Positions 10,483 through 23,910 of a DNA stretch of 64,000 bases are shown here, piece after piece. A program made the position numbers and the translations under genes. How positions within the stretch are numbered: the first letter of the stretch is position 1; the number at the start of each line of letters is the position of its first letter. The DNA lies in the NCBI RefSeq assembly GCF_003143515.1, contig NZ_CP029343.1, positions 3,100,001 through 3,164,000 on the forward strand, read 5' to 3'. This DNA comes from Massilia oculi (lineage in GTDB: Bacteria > Pseudomonadota > Gammaproteobacteria > Burkholderiales > Burkholderiaceae_D). The notes beneath the pieces were generated by a model. The model was not told the origin of the DNA. It was given only the letters and a program-made list of their open reading frames with translations, and did not search any database.

Positions 10483-10599
10483 TTCTTTGGCAATCTTGCT
10501 GTTTTTTCTCAGTTTTATTCAAAATTGCTTGGCCGTGATTGCTCCAGGCTTGTGTGCTCAATAAATGGGGACAGAGTCAGCGCATTTTTGCCGCAGCTT

Positions 10600-10625
10600 G
10601 CGATTAATTAGGGACAGAGTCGATT
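10600..10625 (+). repeat. Left inverted end of the RAYT locus
   Basis: It begins GCGATTAATTAGGGACAG. Read on the opposite strand, 11510-11485 gives the same sequence with two differences over 26 bases, so the transposase gene sits between an inverted pair. Confidence 0.8.
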
Positions 10626-10665
10626 TCTATTGTAGAATCGTGTGCTCAACATTTGAGCAGACGCC

Positions 10666-11376
10666 ATGGCACGCCAACCCCGACTCATCGTTCCCGAGCA
10701 ACCGCACCACGTCATCCAGCGCGGCAATAACCGCCAGGTGATCTTTCGCGAAGAGGCCGACTACCAGCGCTTCCTAGTGTGGCTCAAGGAAGGCGCCAAG
10801 TTCTACGACGTGGCGATCCACTCCTACGTCCTGATGCCGAACCACCTGCACTTGCTGGCCACGCCCGGTGATGCCAACGGCCTGGCGCTGATGATGCAGA
10901 AGGTGGGCCGGCTCTACGTTCCCTGGTTCAATCACAAGTACGAGCGCAGCGGCGGCCTGTTCGAAGGGCGTTTCCGCACCTCGCTGATCGATTCGGACCG
11001 CTATTTCATGACCTGCAGCCGCTATATCGAGCTCAATCCGGTGCGCGCACAGCTCACGGTGGCGCCGGAGAACTATCCCTGGTCCAGCTATGCCCACCAC
11101 GCCGGCATTCGCACCGACACCCTGGTCGCCGATCACCCGCTGTTCTGGGCACTGGGCAATACGCCGTTCCAGCGCGAGGCGGCCTATATCGACATGGTCC
11201 GGCAAGGCCTCAGCACCGAAGAGGTCGATTTCATCACGATCGCGATCCTCAAGAACCAGCCCCTCGGCTCGCTCACATTCAAGGCCGAACTCGAGCAAAA
11301 AACGCAACGCCAGATCTTGCCGGCGAAGCGTGGCCGCCCCTTCAATCCGCCCCTGCCGCCGCTCCCTGCAGCCTGA
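10666..11376 (+). CDS. rayT: REP-associated tyrosine transposase (Y1/HUH type)
   Basis: This 236-residue single-strand DNA transposase belongs to the IS200/IS605-related RAYT family. It has the HUH metal-binding motif in LMPNHLHLL (near residue 60), the N-terminal family signature HHVIQRGNNRQVIF, the GGLFEGRF block, and the catalytic tyrosine in SRYIELNPVRA. RAYTs process REP hairpins and are usually single-copy domesticated genes rather than active insertion sequences. The ATG at 10666 is used. The gene appears complete, with a strong terminator just downstream. Confidence 0.93.
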   Translation: MARQPRLIVPEQPHHVIQRGNNRQVIFREEADYQRFLVWLKEGAKFYDVAIHSYVLMPNHLHLLATPGDANGLALMMQKVGRLYVPWFNHKYERSGGLFEGRFRTSLIDSDRYFMTCSRYIELNPVRAQLTVAPENYPWSSYAHHAGIRTDTLVADHPLFWALGNTPFQREAAYIDMVRQGLSTEEVDFITIAILKNQPLGSLTFKAELEQKTQRQILPAKRGRPFNPPLPPLPAA

Positions 11377-11395
11377 AGCGCGCAATTCCTGACAC

Positions 11396-11425
11396 AACGG
11401 CACGGTTATTCGTGCCGTTTCTTTT
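11396..11425 (+). terminator. Rho-independent terminator after the RAYT gene
   Basis: AACGGCACG (11396-11404) pairs with CGTGCCGTT (11411-11419) over a six-base loop and runs into TTTCTTTT. Confidence 0.9.
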
Positions 11426-11484
11426 GTCAAAAACTCTGCAACATCAATGACTTGGCATCGCATTAACTGATATCGAACAGCTGC

Positions 11485-11510
11485 GATTGACTCTGTCCCC
11501 AATTAATCGC
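11485..11510 (-). repeat. Right inverted end of the RAYT locus
   Basis: On the minus strand it reads GCGATTAATTGGGGACAG onward, matching the left end at 10600-10625 with two differences. A related motif follows at about 11538-11552. Confidence 0.8.
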
Positions 11511-11559
11511 CAAGGCAAAAAGTTGTCAAACAATTCGACTCTGACCCTAATTATTCTTG

Positions 11560-11589
11560 TTGACGTGGCGTTTTGCAGTGCACTATTCT
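11560..11589 (+). promoter_or_regulatory. Sigma-70-like promoter of gltBD
   Basis: TTGACG (11560-11565) and TATTCT (11584-11589) are separated by 18 bases, and the -10 lies 37 bases before the gltB ATG. The -35 is only a few bases beyond the last RAYT-flank repeat. Confidence 0.55.
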
Positions 11590-11626
11590 CGGCGTTCGAC
11601 CCCCGAAAAGTTGTGGAGAATGCCTC

Positions 11627-16342
<4,716 letters not shown>

Positions 16343-16366
16343 GCGCCATAAGCAAAGGAAAACATT

Positions 16367-17830
16367 GTGGGCAAAATCACCGGTTTCATGGAATTCGCAC
16401 GGCAGGAAGAGGAATACCTCGATCCGCCCGTGCGTCTGAAGAACTACAAGGAATTCGTCGTCACCCTGACCGATGGCCAGGCCAAGGTCCAGGGCGCGCG
16501 CTGCATGGATTGCGGCATCCCGTTCTGCAACACGGGCTGCCCGGTCAACAATATGATCCCGGACTGGAACGACCTGGTCTTCCATGGCAACTACCGCCAT
16601 GCGCTGGACAATCTCCATTCGACCAATAACTTCCCCGAGTTCACCGGCCGCATCTGCCCGGCGCCGTGCGAATCGGCCTGCACGCTCGGCATCAACGACG
16701 ACCCGGTCGGCATCAAGTCGATCGAGCGCAAGATCATCGACACCGGCTGGGAACACGGCTGGGTGGTGCCGCAGCCTCCAAGCGTCAAGACCGGCAGGAA
16801 GGTCGCCATCGTCGGCTCGGGTCCCGCCGGCCTGGCCGCAGCCCAGCAGCTGGCGCGCGCCGGCCACGACGTGACGGTGTTCGAGAAGAGCGACCGCATC
16901 GGCGGCCTGCTGCGCTACGGTATCCCCGACTTCAAGATGGAGAAGAGCCTGATCGACCGTCGCGTCGAACAGATGCAGGCCGAGGGTGTCACGTTCCGCA
17001 CCGGTGTCCTGATCGGCAAGGACTTCCCGGCCACGGTCAGCAATATGGCGCGCGACACGATCTTCCCGGAAGACCTGGAAAAGGACTTCGACGCCGTGAT
17101 CCTGGCCGGCGGCGCCGAGCAGCCGCGCGACCTGCCGGTCCCGGGCCGCCAGCTGAAGGGCGTGCACTTCGCGATGGACTTCCTGCCGCAGCAGAACCGG
17201 GTCAACGCCGGCGACAAGCTGAAGGACCAGATCAAGGCCACCGGCAAGCACGTGGTGGTGATCGGCGGCGGCGACACCGGCTCGGACTGCGTCGGCACCT
17301 CGAACCGCCACGGCGCCGCCTCGGTCACCCAGTTCGAATTGATGCCGCAGCCGCCGGAACAGGAAAACAAGCCGCTGGTCTGGCCTTACTGGCCGACCCG
17401 CCTGCGCACCTCGTCCTCGCACGAGGAAGGCTGCGAGCGCGACTGGGCGGTGGCGACCAAGCGCCTGGAAGGCAAGGGCGGCAAGGTCGAGAAGCTGATC
17501 GCCTGCCGCGTCGAGTGGAAGGACGGCAAGATGGCGGAAGTGCCGGACAGCGAATTCGAACTCAAGGCCGACCTGGTGTTCCTGGCGATGGGCTTCGTCT
17601 CGCCGGTGCAGCAGGTGCTGGACGCCTTCGGCGTGCAGAAGGACCCGCGCGGCAACGTGCGCGCCACGACCGAGGGCGAAGGCGCCTACCAGACCTCGAA
17701 CCCGAAGCTGTTCGCGGCCGGCGACATGCGCCGCGGCCAGTCGCTGGTGGTGTGGGCGATCCGCGAAGGCCGCCAGTGCGCGCGTTCCGTGGACGAGTTC
17801 CTGATGGGCGTGTCCAGCCTGCCGCGCTGA
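16367..17830 (+). CDS. gltD: Glutamate synthase (NADPH) small subunit
   Basis: GltD, 487 residues, feeds electrons from NADPH through FAD and two 4Fe-4S clusters to GltB. The N-terminal cysteines C46, C49, C54 and C58 ([13 protein letters not shown]) and a second set (CPAPCESAC) bind the clusters. [14 protein letters not shown] is the FAD-binding and GGGDTGSDC the NADPH-binding Rossmann motif. The start is a GTG at 16367 behind a good AAAGGA site. The gene converges on the MocR-type regulator with a ten-base gap. Confidence 0.97.
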   Translation: MGKITGFMEFARQEEEYLDPPVRLKNYKEFVVTLTDGQAKVQGARCMDCGIPFCNTGCPVNNMIPDWNDLVFHGNYRHALDNLHSTNNFPEFTGRICPAPCESACTLGINDDPVGIKSIERKIIDTGWEHGWVVPQPPSVKTGRKVAIVGSGPAGLAAAQQLARAGHDVTVFEKSDRIGGLLRYGIPDFKMEKSLIDRRVEQMQAEGVTFRTGVLIGKDFPATVSNMARDTIFPEDLEKDFDAVILAGGAEQPRDLPVPGRQLKGVHFAMDFLPQQNRVNAGDKLKDQIKATGKHVVVIGGGDTGSDCVGTSNRHGAASVTQFELMPQPPEQENKPLVWPYWPTRLRTSSSHEEGCERDWAVATKRLEGKGGKVEKLIACRVEWKDGKMAEVPDSEFELKADLVFLAMGFVSPVQQVLDAFGVQKDPRGNVRATTEGEGAYQTSNPKLFAAGDMRRGQSLVVWAIREGRQCARSVDEFLMGVSSLPR

Positions 17831-17840
17831 GCGCCAGGAC

Positions 17841-19349
17841 CTAAGGCCGGCCGCGCAAGGCGGCCGCCACCGCCTTCGCTCCCTCCCCGATCGCCGCCTC
17901 GTCGAAGGCGGCGAAGCCCATCACCAGCGACGGCGCCAGCCGCGCCTGCGCGCAATAGCGCTCCAGTGGAAATGCCGTGAGGCCTGCCGCGTTCAGGCGC
18001 TGCCAGGCATCGCGCTCTTCGTGCGCCACCAGCCGCGTCACCACGTCCAGCCCCGCCGTGACTGGCGGCACCTCGATCAAGCCCTTCCAATGGCGCAGCG
18101 CCGCTTCCTCGAACGCGGCGGCGCGGCCGGCATACACGCGCCGCATGCGCCGCACGTGGCGGTCGAAGTGACCGTCGTCGATGAAGTCGGCCAGCACCGC
18201 CTGCGACAGGGCGTTGGCATTGCGCGCGGCCAGCGAGGCGGCGCGGATGAACGGGTCGACCAGCTGCCAGGGCAGGGCGACGAAGGCCAGCCGGATCGCC
18301 GGGAACAGCAGCTTGCTGAAGGTGCCGGCCAGGACCACGTGCGATTCTGCCCCTTCCATGCTGCGCAGCGCCGGCACCGGCTTGGCGGCGAAGCGGTATT
18401 CGCTGTCGTAATCGTCCTCGAACACGATGGCGCCCCGTTCGCGCGCCCAGTGCAGCAGCGCCAGCCGGCGTTCCGGCGACAGCGCCATGCCCATCGGGGC
18501 CTGGCGCGCCGGCGTCACATAGGCCAGGCGCGCGTCCGGCGCTTGCGCCAATGCCTCGTGCACCCGCATGCCGTCCTCGTCGAGCGCGACGTCGACCACC
18601 CGCGCGCCATGGGCCTGCATGGCCTGGCGCGCGCCGGGATAGCCGGGATCTTCCATCCATACCGCCTCGCCAGGCGCGACCAGCAGCCGCAGGCAGATGT
18701 CGAGCGCCTGCTGCACGCTGCCCAGGATCACGATCTGGTCGGGCGAGACCGCCACCCCGCGCGCCAGGTCCAGGTGGCGCGCGATCGCGGCGCGCAGTGG
18801 CGCCAGGCCGGCCGCTTCGTTCTCGGACAGGATCGCCAGTTTCGACGCGCGCAGGTGGCGCCCGTGCAGGCGCCGCCACAGGTCGATGGGAAAACCGCGC
18901 ACGTCGCAGCGGTGCGGATGAAAGGTGGGCGGCAGGCCGCTGCCGGGACGCAGCGGGAAGGCGGGGACCTGCTCGCCGACGTTGCGCAGCCACGGGCCGT
19001 CCGGCTGCACGCCTGGCGGCGGTCGGTCAGGTTCCCGCGCCAGGGCCGGACCGGCCTGCAGGCTGGCGTCCGGCAGCACGCGGCTGACCCGGGTCCCGCT
19101 GCCGCGCAGCGCCTGCAGGTAGCCCTCGGACAGCAGCTGGTCGTAGGCCAGCTGCACGGTGCCGCGTGCCATCGCGTATTGCTGCGCCAGCGCGCGCGTG
19201 CCGGGCAGCAGGGCGCCTTCCGCAAGGCGGCCATCGAGGATGGCCTGGCGCAGGCTGCGATAGAGCCAGCGCTGCAGCGTCTCGCCGGGCGCCGGGGCGC
19301 CGAGCGCCAGCGCGCGACGGCCCGATCGCGTCGTGGTTGCCTCTGTCAT
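17841..19349 (-). CDS. MocR/PdxR-type GntR regulator with aminotransferase domain
   Basis: This 502-residue transcription factor joins an N-terminal GntR winged helix (about residues 25-90, with [28 protein letters not shown]) to a fold-type I aminotransferase-like domain. The PLP-binding lysine is in GTFSKLLFP (near residue 345), and [11 protein letters not shown] carries the PLP aspartate. MocR proteins sense PLP or amino-acid-related ligands and usually control the divergent neighbour, here the flavoprotein cassette starting at 19446. The 96-base gap holds direct and inverted repeats fitting such control. The effector cannot be predicted from sequence. Confidence 0.92.
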   Translation of the reverse strand: MTEATTTRSGRRALALGAPAPGETLQRWLYRSLRQAILDGRLAEGALLPGTRALAQQYAMARGTVQLAYDQLLSEGYLQALRGSGTRVSRVLPDASLQAGPALAREPDRPPPGVQPDGPWLRNVGEQVPAFPLRPGSGLPPTFHPHRCDVRGFPIDLWRRLHGRHLRASKLAILSENEAAGLAPLRAAIARHLDLARGVAVSPDQIVILGSVQQALDICLRLLVAPGEAVWMEDPGYPGARQAMQAHGARVVDVALDEDGMRVHEALAQAPDARLAYVTPARQAPMGMALSPERRLALLHWARERGAIVFEDDYDSEYRFAAKPVPALRSMEGAESHVVLAGTFSKLLFPAIRLAFVALPWQLVDPFIRAASLAARNANALSQAVLADFIDDGHFDRHVRRMRRVYAGRAAAFEEAALRHWKGLIEVPPVTAGLDVVTRLVAHEERDAWQRLNAAGLTAFPLERYCAQARLAPSLVMGFAAFDEAAIGEGAKAVAAALRGRP

Positions 19350-19356
19350 GGGAAGT

Positions 19357-19402
19357 GGATCAATCGTTTGTGAGAGGACTGGATCAATACATCAGTCCAG
19401 TC
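19357..19402. promoter_or_regulatory. Candidate MocR operator: direct plus inverted repeats
   Basis: GGATCAAT occurs at 19357-19364 and 19381-19388, 24 bases apart in the same orientation. The second copy overlaps a perfect seven-base inverted repeat, GACTGGA (19377-19383) with TCCAGTC (19396-19402). Direct repeats are the usual binding pattern of MocR-type dimers. Confidence 0.5.
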
Positions 19403-19445
19403 TACCCCCACAATCCATCCATCGACAACCCAACCAGGAGACATC

Positions 19446-20654
19446 ATGATCCAGAACGTCATCATCGCCGGCAGCGGCTTCGCAGGCCTGTGGGCCGCCA
19501 TCGCCGCCGCCCGCGCCGCCTTCGTGGCCGGCAAGTCCGACGAACTCGCGATTACCGTGGTCTCGCCAGTCGCAGCGCTGCACATGCGTCCGCGCCTGTA
19601 CGAGGCCACCCTCGACAATATGGCGCCCGAACTGGGCCCGCTGTTCACCGCCGTCGGCGTGCGCCACGTGGCCGGCCGCATCGAGAAGATCGATGCCGGA
19701 GAGCGTCAGGTCACGGTGGCGCTGAACGGCGGGGCCCAGGTCACGCTGCCGTACGACCGCTTCGTGCTGGCCACCGGCAGCCAGGTCATCACGCCGAACG
19801 TGCCGGGACTGGCCGAGTATGGCTTCAACGTCGACCAGCTGCAACAGGCCGAAAGGCTTGAACGGCACCTGCAAAGCCTGGCCGCTAGGCCGCAAAGCGA
19901 GGCGCGCGACACGGTGGTGGTGGTCGGCGCCGGCTTCACCGGCATCGAGACCGCCACCGAGATGCCGGAGCGCCTGCGCGCCATCCTGGGCCCGGACGCC
20001 AAGGTGCGGGTGCTGATGCTGGAACACGCGCCGGTGGTCGGCCCTGAACTGGGCGCCGGACCGCGTCCCGTGATCGAGGAAGCGCTGCGCGAAGTCGGCG
20101 TCGAGACCATCACCTCGGCCGGCGTGGCCGCGATCGGCGCCGGCGGCGTGGTCACCTCCGACGGCCGCAGCTTCCCCGCCGCCACCGTGATCTGGACCGC
20201 CGGCATGCGCGCCAACCCGCTGGCCGAGCAACTGGGCGGAGAGGTCGACCGCTTCGGCCGCGTCCACGCCGACCCCTACCTGCGCGCCCCGGGCGCGGAC
20301 GGCGTCTACGTCACCGGCGACGTGGCGCGCGCCGCCACCAACGGCGAGGGCAATGTGGCCGCGATGTCGTGCCAGCACGCGCTCAGCCTCGGCCGGGTGG
20401 CCGGCTACAACGCGGTGGCCGAGCTGGTCGGATTGCCGCTGCACGCCTACAGCCAGCCGAAGTACGTGACCTGCCTGGATCTTGGCCCCTGGGGCGCCTT
20501 GTATACCGAGGGCTGGGATCGCCAGGTGAAGCTGACCCGCGAGGAAGGCAAGGCCCTCAAGCGCGCCATCAACACCGAGTGGATCTATCCGCCGGCCCCG
20601 GACCGCGACGCCGCCTTTGCCCTGGCGCGTCCCGACCACGTCATCGTTCCGTGA
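19446..20654 (+). CDS. NADH dehydrogenase-like FAD/NAD(P) oxidoreductase
   Basis: This 402-residue two-dinucleotide-binding flavoprotein has an FAD-binding motif at the N-terminus (IIAGSGFAGLWAA), an NAD(P)-binding motif mid-protein (VVVGAGFTGIETATEMPERL), and the second FAD signature GVYVTGDVARA. It resembles type II NADH dehydrogenases (quinone reductases) and carotenoid-type FAD oxidoreductases; the exact acceptor is not visible. The ATG at 19446 follows a CAGGAG site. It is divergent from the MocR regulator and 11 bases ahead of a small ORF leading into azoR. Confidence 0.85.
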   Translation: MIQNVIIAGSGFAGLWAAIAAARAAFVAGKSDELAITVVSPVAALHMRPRLYEATLDNMAPELGPLFTAVGVRHVAGRIEKIDAGERQVTVALNGGAQVTLPYDRFVLATGSQVITPNVPGLAEYGFNVDQLQQAERLERHLQSLAARPQSEARDTVVVVGAGFTGIETATEMPERLRAILGPDAKVRVLMLEHAPVVGPELGAGPRPVIEEALREVGVETITSAGVAAIGAGGVVTSDGRSFPAATVIWTAGMRANPLAEQLGGEVDRFGRVHADPYLRAPGADGVYVTGDVARAATNGEGNVAAMSCQHALSLGRVAGYNAVAELVGLPLHAYSQPKYVTCLDLGPWGALYTEGWDRQVKLTREEGKALKRAINTEWIYPPAPDRDAAFALARPDHVIVP

Positions 20655-20665
20655 ATGGGAAGCGC

Positions 20666-20827
20666 ATGAGCGGCGTCGACCTGTCCCGTCGCGGCGCCAT
20701 CCCGACGTCGACCACCTTGCAGGCACACTGGTTCGCGGCGCCGCTGGCCACCACGATCATCCTCGCGATGTGCGGCCTGCGCCTGCAGTTCGCCCGACGT
20801 TTTTATCCCGACCCGGAGCACACATGA
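20666..20827 (+). CDS. Small hypothetical protein between oxidoreductase and azoreductase
   Basis: A 53-residue frame starts at ATG 20666, behind GGGAAG, 11 bases after the oxidoreductase stop, and ends in an ATGA overlap with azoR. It has one hydrophobic stretch (WFAAPLATTIILAMCGL) and a basic tail. No family is recognised. The operonic position and coupled overlap favour real translation, either as a small membrane protein or as a leader that couples azoR translation. Confidence 0.45.
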   Translation: MSGVDLSRRGAIPTSTTLQAHWFAAPLATTIILAMCGLRLQFARRFYPDPEHT

Positions 20828-21441
20828 ACATCCTGCACATCAGCGCCAGCCCGCTCGGCCCGCAAGCCGCCAGCCGCGAACTGTCCAACCACGTCGTCGA
20901 GCGGCTGCTGGCGCGCCATCCCGGCGCTTCGGTCACGGTGCGCGAACTGGCGGGCGCAGACGACGAACCGGCGCTGCCCCACATCGACGCCGGCTATGCG
21001 CTGGCCCTGTCCAGCGCCGCCAACGAGCCGGGTGTTGACGGCGCGCAGCTGCGCTCCGACAGCCTGATCGAGGAACTGGTGCGCGCCGACATCCTCGTGA
21101 TCGGCACCCCGATGCACAATCTCACCGTGCCCTCGACCCTGAAATCCTGGATCGACCATGTGGTTCGCATCAACCGCACCATGCGCCCGACGCCCGAAGG
21201 AAAGGTCGGCAACCTGGCCGACCGGCCGGTCTACCTGGCGCTGGCCAGCGGGGGCATCCGCACCGGCGAGCGGGCGCGCCAGCCGGATTTCCTCGAACCC
21301 TATCTGCGCGCCATCCTGGCCATGATCGGCCTGAAGGACGTGACGGTGTTTTCGGCCGAAGGGCTGGCGCTGGGCGCGCAGCGGGCGGCCGAGGGGCGCG
21401 CGCGCGCCTGGACTCAGGTGGACGGCCATTTCGGCGGCTGA
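20824..21441 (+). CDS. azoR: FMN-dependent NADH-azoreductase
   Basis: This 205-residue flavodoxin-fold quinone/azo reductase has the FMN phosphate-binding N-terminus (ILHISASPLGPQAASREL), the GTPMHNLTVPSTLKSWID segment that stacks on FMN, and a LASGGI loop. AzoR proteins reduce azo dyes and quinones with NADH, and their in vivo role is generally quinone or electrophile detoxification. The start overlaps the preceding stop (ATGA). Together with the upstream flavoprotein and the divergent MocR gene, it suggests a redox-stress cassette. Confidence 0.92.
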   Translation: MNILHISASPLGPQAASRELSNHVVERLLARHPGASVTVRELAGADDEPALPHIDAGYALALSSAANEPGVDGAQLRSDSLIEELVRADILVIGTPMHNLTVPSTLKSWIDHVVRINRTMRPTPEGKVGNLADRPVYLALASGGIRTGERARQPDFLEPYLRAILAMIGLKDVTVFSAEGLALGAQRAAEGRARAWTQVDGHFGG

Positions 21442-21813
21442 TCGGAACTGTAGCTTGCGTTGACAAAATGGCGACAGAGTATTGCATATTCTGTCACTTG
21501 CTATTTCGTCACCTTGGCCCCAGATTATGGTGCGGCGCAAAAATCCTTCCTTACCGGTCCGGTAATTAGGAGGGGCTTAAACCAGCTCCTTCGGGCGTTT
21601 TTTGGATGCAGCTTATTGATACAATTCAAGAATACCAATATTGTGAAACATACATATCTCAACAAAAACAATGGCTTATGAGTGCAATTAGCTGACTCAT
21701 TAGTTATTAGTGTTGTAATAGTACGTCGCCGCCTGGGGGTAAAATCGGGTCCCTCAAGCAGGTAAATAGCTTTCTGCACTACAATACCGGATTCCCCAAA
21801 CATTAATTATGCT
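21442..21813. other. AT-rich intergenic region ahead of the mla operon
   Basis: These 372 bases are clearly lower in GC than their surroundings. They contain only frames without recognisable domains, including a 92-codon minus-strand frame at 21525-21803. An AGGAG / CTCCT pair (about 21569-21591) just before CGGGCGTTTTTT could be a weak terminator for azoR. The mla promoter must lie in the distal half, but no convincing hexamer pair was found. Confidence 0.45.
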
Positions 21814-22617
21814 GTGTCGAACCTAGTCGAAATCCGCGATCTGCATTTTGCTTACGGTGAGCGTTCCATCCTGTCGAATCTCCGTATGGACTTCCCACGC
21901 GGCAAGCTCATTGCCGTCATGGGCGGGTCGGGTTGCGGCAAGACGACGGTATTGCGCCTGATCGGCGGCCAGATCCGTCCCCAGCGCGGTGAGGTGCGCA
22001 TCGGCGGCGAAGTCGTGCACCAGCTCGATACCGAAGGCCTGTACCGCTTGCGCCGCCGCATGGGCATGCTGTTCCAGTTCGGCGCGCTGTTTACCGACCT
22101 GTCGGTATTCGACAATGTCGCCTTTCCGCTGCGCGAGCACACCGACCTGCCCGAAGAACTCATCCGCGACCTGGTCCTGATGAAGCTCAACGCCGTCGGC
22201 TTGCGCAATGCGCACCGCCTGAAGCCGGCCGAGATCTCGGGCGGCATGGCGCGCCGCGTGGCCGTGGCGCGCGCGGTGGCGCTGGACCCTGAACTGATCA
22301 TGTACGACGAGCCCTTCGCCGGCCTCGATCCGATCTCGATGGGCGTGACCGCCAACCTGATCCGCAACCTGAACGACGCGCTGGGCTCGACCTCGATCCT
22401 CGTCTCGCACGATGTGCACGAATGCTTCGCGATCGCCGACTACGTGTACTTCATGTCCGCCGGCAAGATCGTGGCCGAGGGCACGCCGGATGACCTGCGC
22501 GTCTCGGAAGACCCCTACGTGAAACAATTCGTCAATGCCGCCCCGGACGGCCCCGTGCCCTTCCACTATCCTGGCACGTCGCTGGCCGACGACCTCGGCC
22601 TGGGAGCGCGCGCATGA
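21814..22617 (+). CDS. mlaF: Phospholipid transport ATP-binding protein MlaF
   Basis: This 267-residue ABC ATPase belongs to the MlaFEDB inner-membrane complex, which moves phospholipids between inner and outer membranes. It has Walker A GGSGCGKTT, the signature region EISGGMARRVAVARAVA and Walker B LIMYDEPFAGLDP, followed by the H-loop SHDVHE. The start is a GTG at 21814; the ATG at 21809 is out of frame and closes after five codons. No clear ribosome-binding site is present. The 3' end overlaps mlaE by four bases (ATGA). Confidence 0.95.
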   Translation: MSNLVEIRDLHFAYGERSILSNLRMDFPRGKLIAVMGGSGCGKTTVLRLIGGQIRPQRGEVRIGGEVVHQLDTEGLYRLRRRMGMLFQFGALFTDLSVFDNVAFPLREHTDLPEELIRDLVLMKLNAVGLRNAHRLKPAEISGGMARRVAVARAVALDPELIMYDEPFAGLDPISMGVTANLIRNLNDALGSTSILVSHDVHECFAIADYVYFMSAGKIVAEGTPDDLRVSEDPYVKQFVNAAPDGPVPFHYPGTSLADDLGLGARA

Positions 22618-23396
22618 TCGCCCGCGTCCTTGGCCTGGTCGGCTGCACCGTGCGCGAAGGCTTCGCCGGCCTCGGCTTCGCCGTGCGCTCGTTCTTCAAT
22701 GTGTTGAAAGTGTCGCCGGGCGCTTTCCGTCGCCCCGGTCTGATTTCCGAGCAGATCCATTTTATTGGCAACTATTCGCTGGTCATCATCGCCGTGTCCG
22801 GCCTGTTCGTCGGCATGGTGCTGGGCCTGCAGGGTTACTACACGCTGAACCAGTATGGCGCCGAGCAGATGCTGGGCCAGGTGGTGGCGCTGGCGCTGGT
22901 GCGCGAGCTCGGCCCGGTCGTGACCGCGCTGCTGTTCGCCGGCCGCGCCGGCACCTCGCTGACCGCCCAGATCGGCCTCATGAAGGCCGGTGAGCAGCTG
23001 TCGGCCATGGAAATGATGGCCATTAACCCGGTGCAGCGCGTGCTGGCGCCGCGTTTCTGGGCCGGCGTGATCGCGATGCCGGTCCTGGCCACCGTGTTCT
23101 CGGCGGTGGGCGTGCTGGGCGGCTACATCGTCGGCGTGAAACTGATCGGCGTCGATGAAGGGTCGTTCTGGTCGCAGATGCAGGCCGGTGTCGATGTGCG
23201 AGCTGACGTACTGAACGGCGTCATCAAAAGCTTTATCTTTGGCATCGCAGTGACCTTTACCGCCCTGTTCCAGGGCTACCAGGCCCAGCCGACGCCGGAA
23301 GACGTCTCGCGCGCGACCACGCGCACCGTCGTGATTGCATCGCTGCTGGTCTGGGGGCTGAACTTCGTCATGACGGCCCTGATGTTCAATAAATAA
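22614..23396 (+). CDS. mlaE: Phospholipid transport permease MlaE
   Basis: This 260-residue multi-pass inner-membrane protein belongs to the MlaE/YrbE family. Characteristic stretches are GLQGYYTLNQYGAEQMLG, VRELGPVVTALLFAGRAG and the EQLSAMEMMAINPVQRVLAPRF coupling region that contacts MlaF. It is translationally coupled to mlaF. mlaD begins 40 bases downstream. Confidence 0.95.
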   Translation: MIARVLGLVGCTVREGFAGLGFAVRSFFNVLKVSPGAFRRPGLISEQIHFIGNYSLVIIAVSGLFVGMVLGLQGYYTLNQYGAEQMLGQVVALALVRELGPVVTALLFAGRAGTSLTAQIGLMKAGEQLSAMEMMAINPVQRVLAPRFWAGVIAMPVLATVFSAVGVLGGYIVGVKLIGVDEGSFWSQMQAGVDVRADVLNGVIKSFIFGIAVTFTALFQGYQAQPTPEDVSRATTRTVVIASLLVWGLNFVMTALMFNK

Positions 23397-23436
23397 GTTT
23401 ATAAACGCTTAAAACGGTTACTGTAGGGTATTCAAA

Positions 23437-23910
23437 ATGCATCGCAAAACTATCGACGTCTGGGTCGGCCTGTTCGTTCTGCTGGGTCTGGCAGCGCTGC
23501 TGTTCCTGGCTTTCCAGGCAGGAAACATGAGGACGCTGTCGTTCGGCCAGACGTATTCGATCACGGGCCGTTTCGACAATATCGGCGGGCTCAAGCCGCA
23601 GGCGCCGGTCAAGAGCGCCGGCGTGGTGGTCGGTCGAGTGGGTGAGATCACCTTCGACGACAAGAGCTTCCAGGCATCGGTGCGCCTCGATATGGATAGT
23701 GAATATAAATTCCCAAAAGACAGCTCGCTGAAGATTTTGACTGCTGGCTTATTGGGTGAACAATACATCGGCATCGAAGCCGGTGGCGACGAACAGAATC
23801 TGGCGGAGGGCGACCGCATCATTCGCACCCAGTCGGCGACGGTCCTGGAAGACTTAATTAATCAATTTATCTACAGCAAGGCTGCTGAAGGAAAGGAAGG
23901 TAGTGAATGA
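23437..23910 (+). CDS. mlaD: Phospholipid transport MCE-domain protein MlaD
   Basis: This 157-residue protein has one N-terminal membrane anchor (about residues 7-27, VGLFVLLGLAALLFLAFQAG) and one periplasmic MCE domain (YSITGRFDNIGGLKPQAPVKSAGVVVGRV). MlaD hexamers form the lipid channel on top of MlaE. The C-terminus (ATVLEDLINQFIYS) is the usual amphipathic end. The stop overlaps the mlaA start (ATGA). Confidence 0.95.
   Translation: MHRKTIDVWVGLFVLLGLAALLFLAFQAGNMRTLSFGQTYSITGRFDNIGGLKPQAPVKSAGVVVGRVGEITFDDKSFQASVRLDMDSEYKFPKDSSLKILTAGLLGEQYIGIEAGGDEQNLAEGDRIIRTQSATVLEDLINQFIYSKAAEGKEGSE

Larger units (their letters stand above)
10413..11553 (+). mobile_element. RAYT transposase locus with REP-like flanks
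   Basis: A REP-associated tyrosine transposase gene is bracketed by AT-rich flanks holding several copies of a GGGACAGAGTC-type motif. Left copies are at about 10567-10579 and 10600-10625. Right copies, inverted, are at 11485-11510 and about 11538-11552. The locus separates the two-component system from gltBD. It is bounded here by the outermost recognisable motif copies; no target duplication was identified. Confidence 0.7.

Noticed and set aside
10413..10625. CRISPR array
   Set aside because: There are only two 27-base copies plus related motifs, no regular spacing and no cas genes. The repeats belong to the RAYT neighbourhood.
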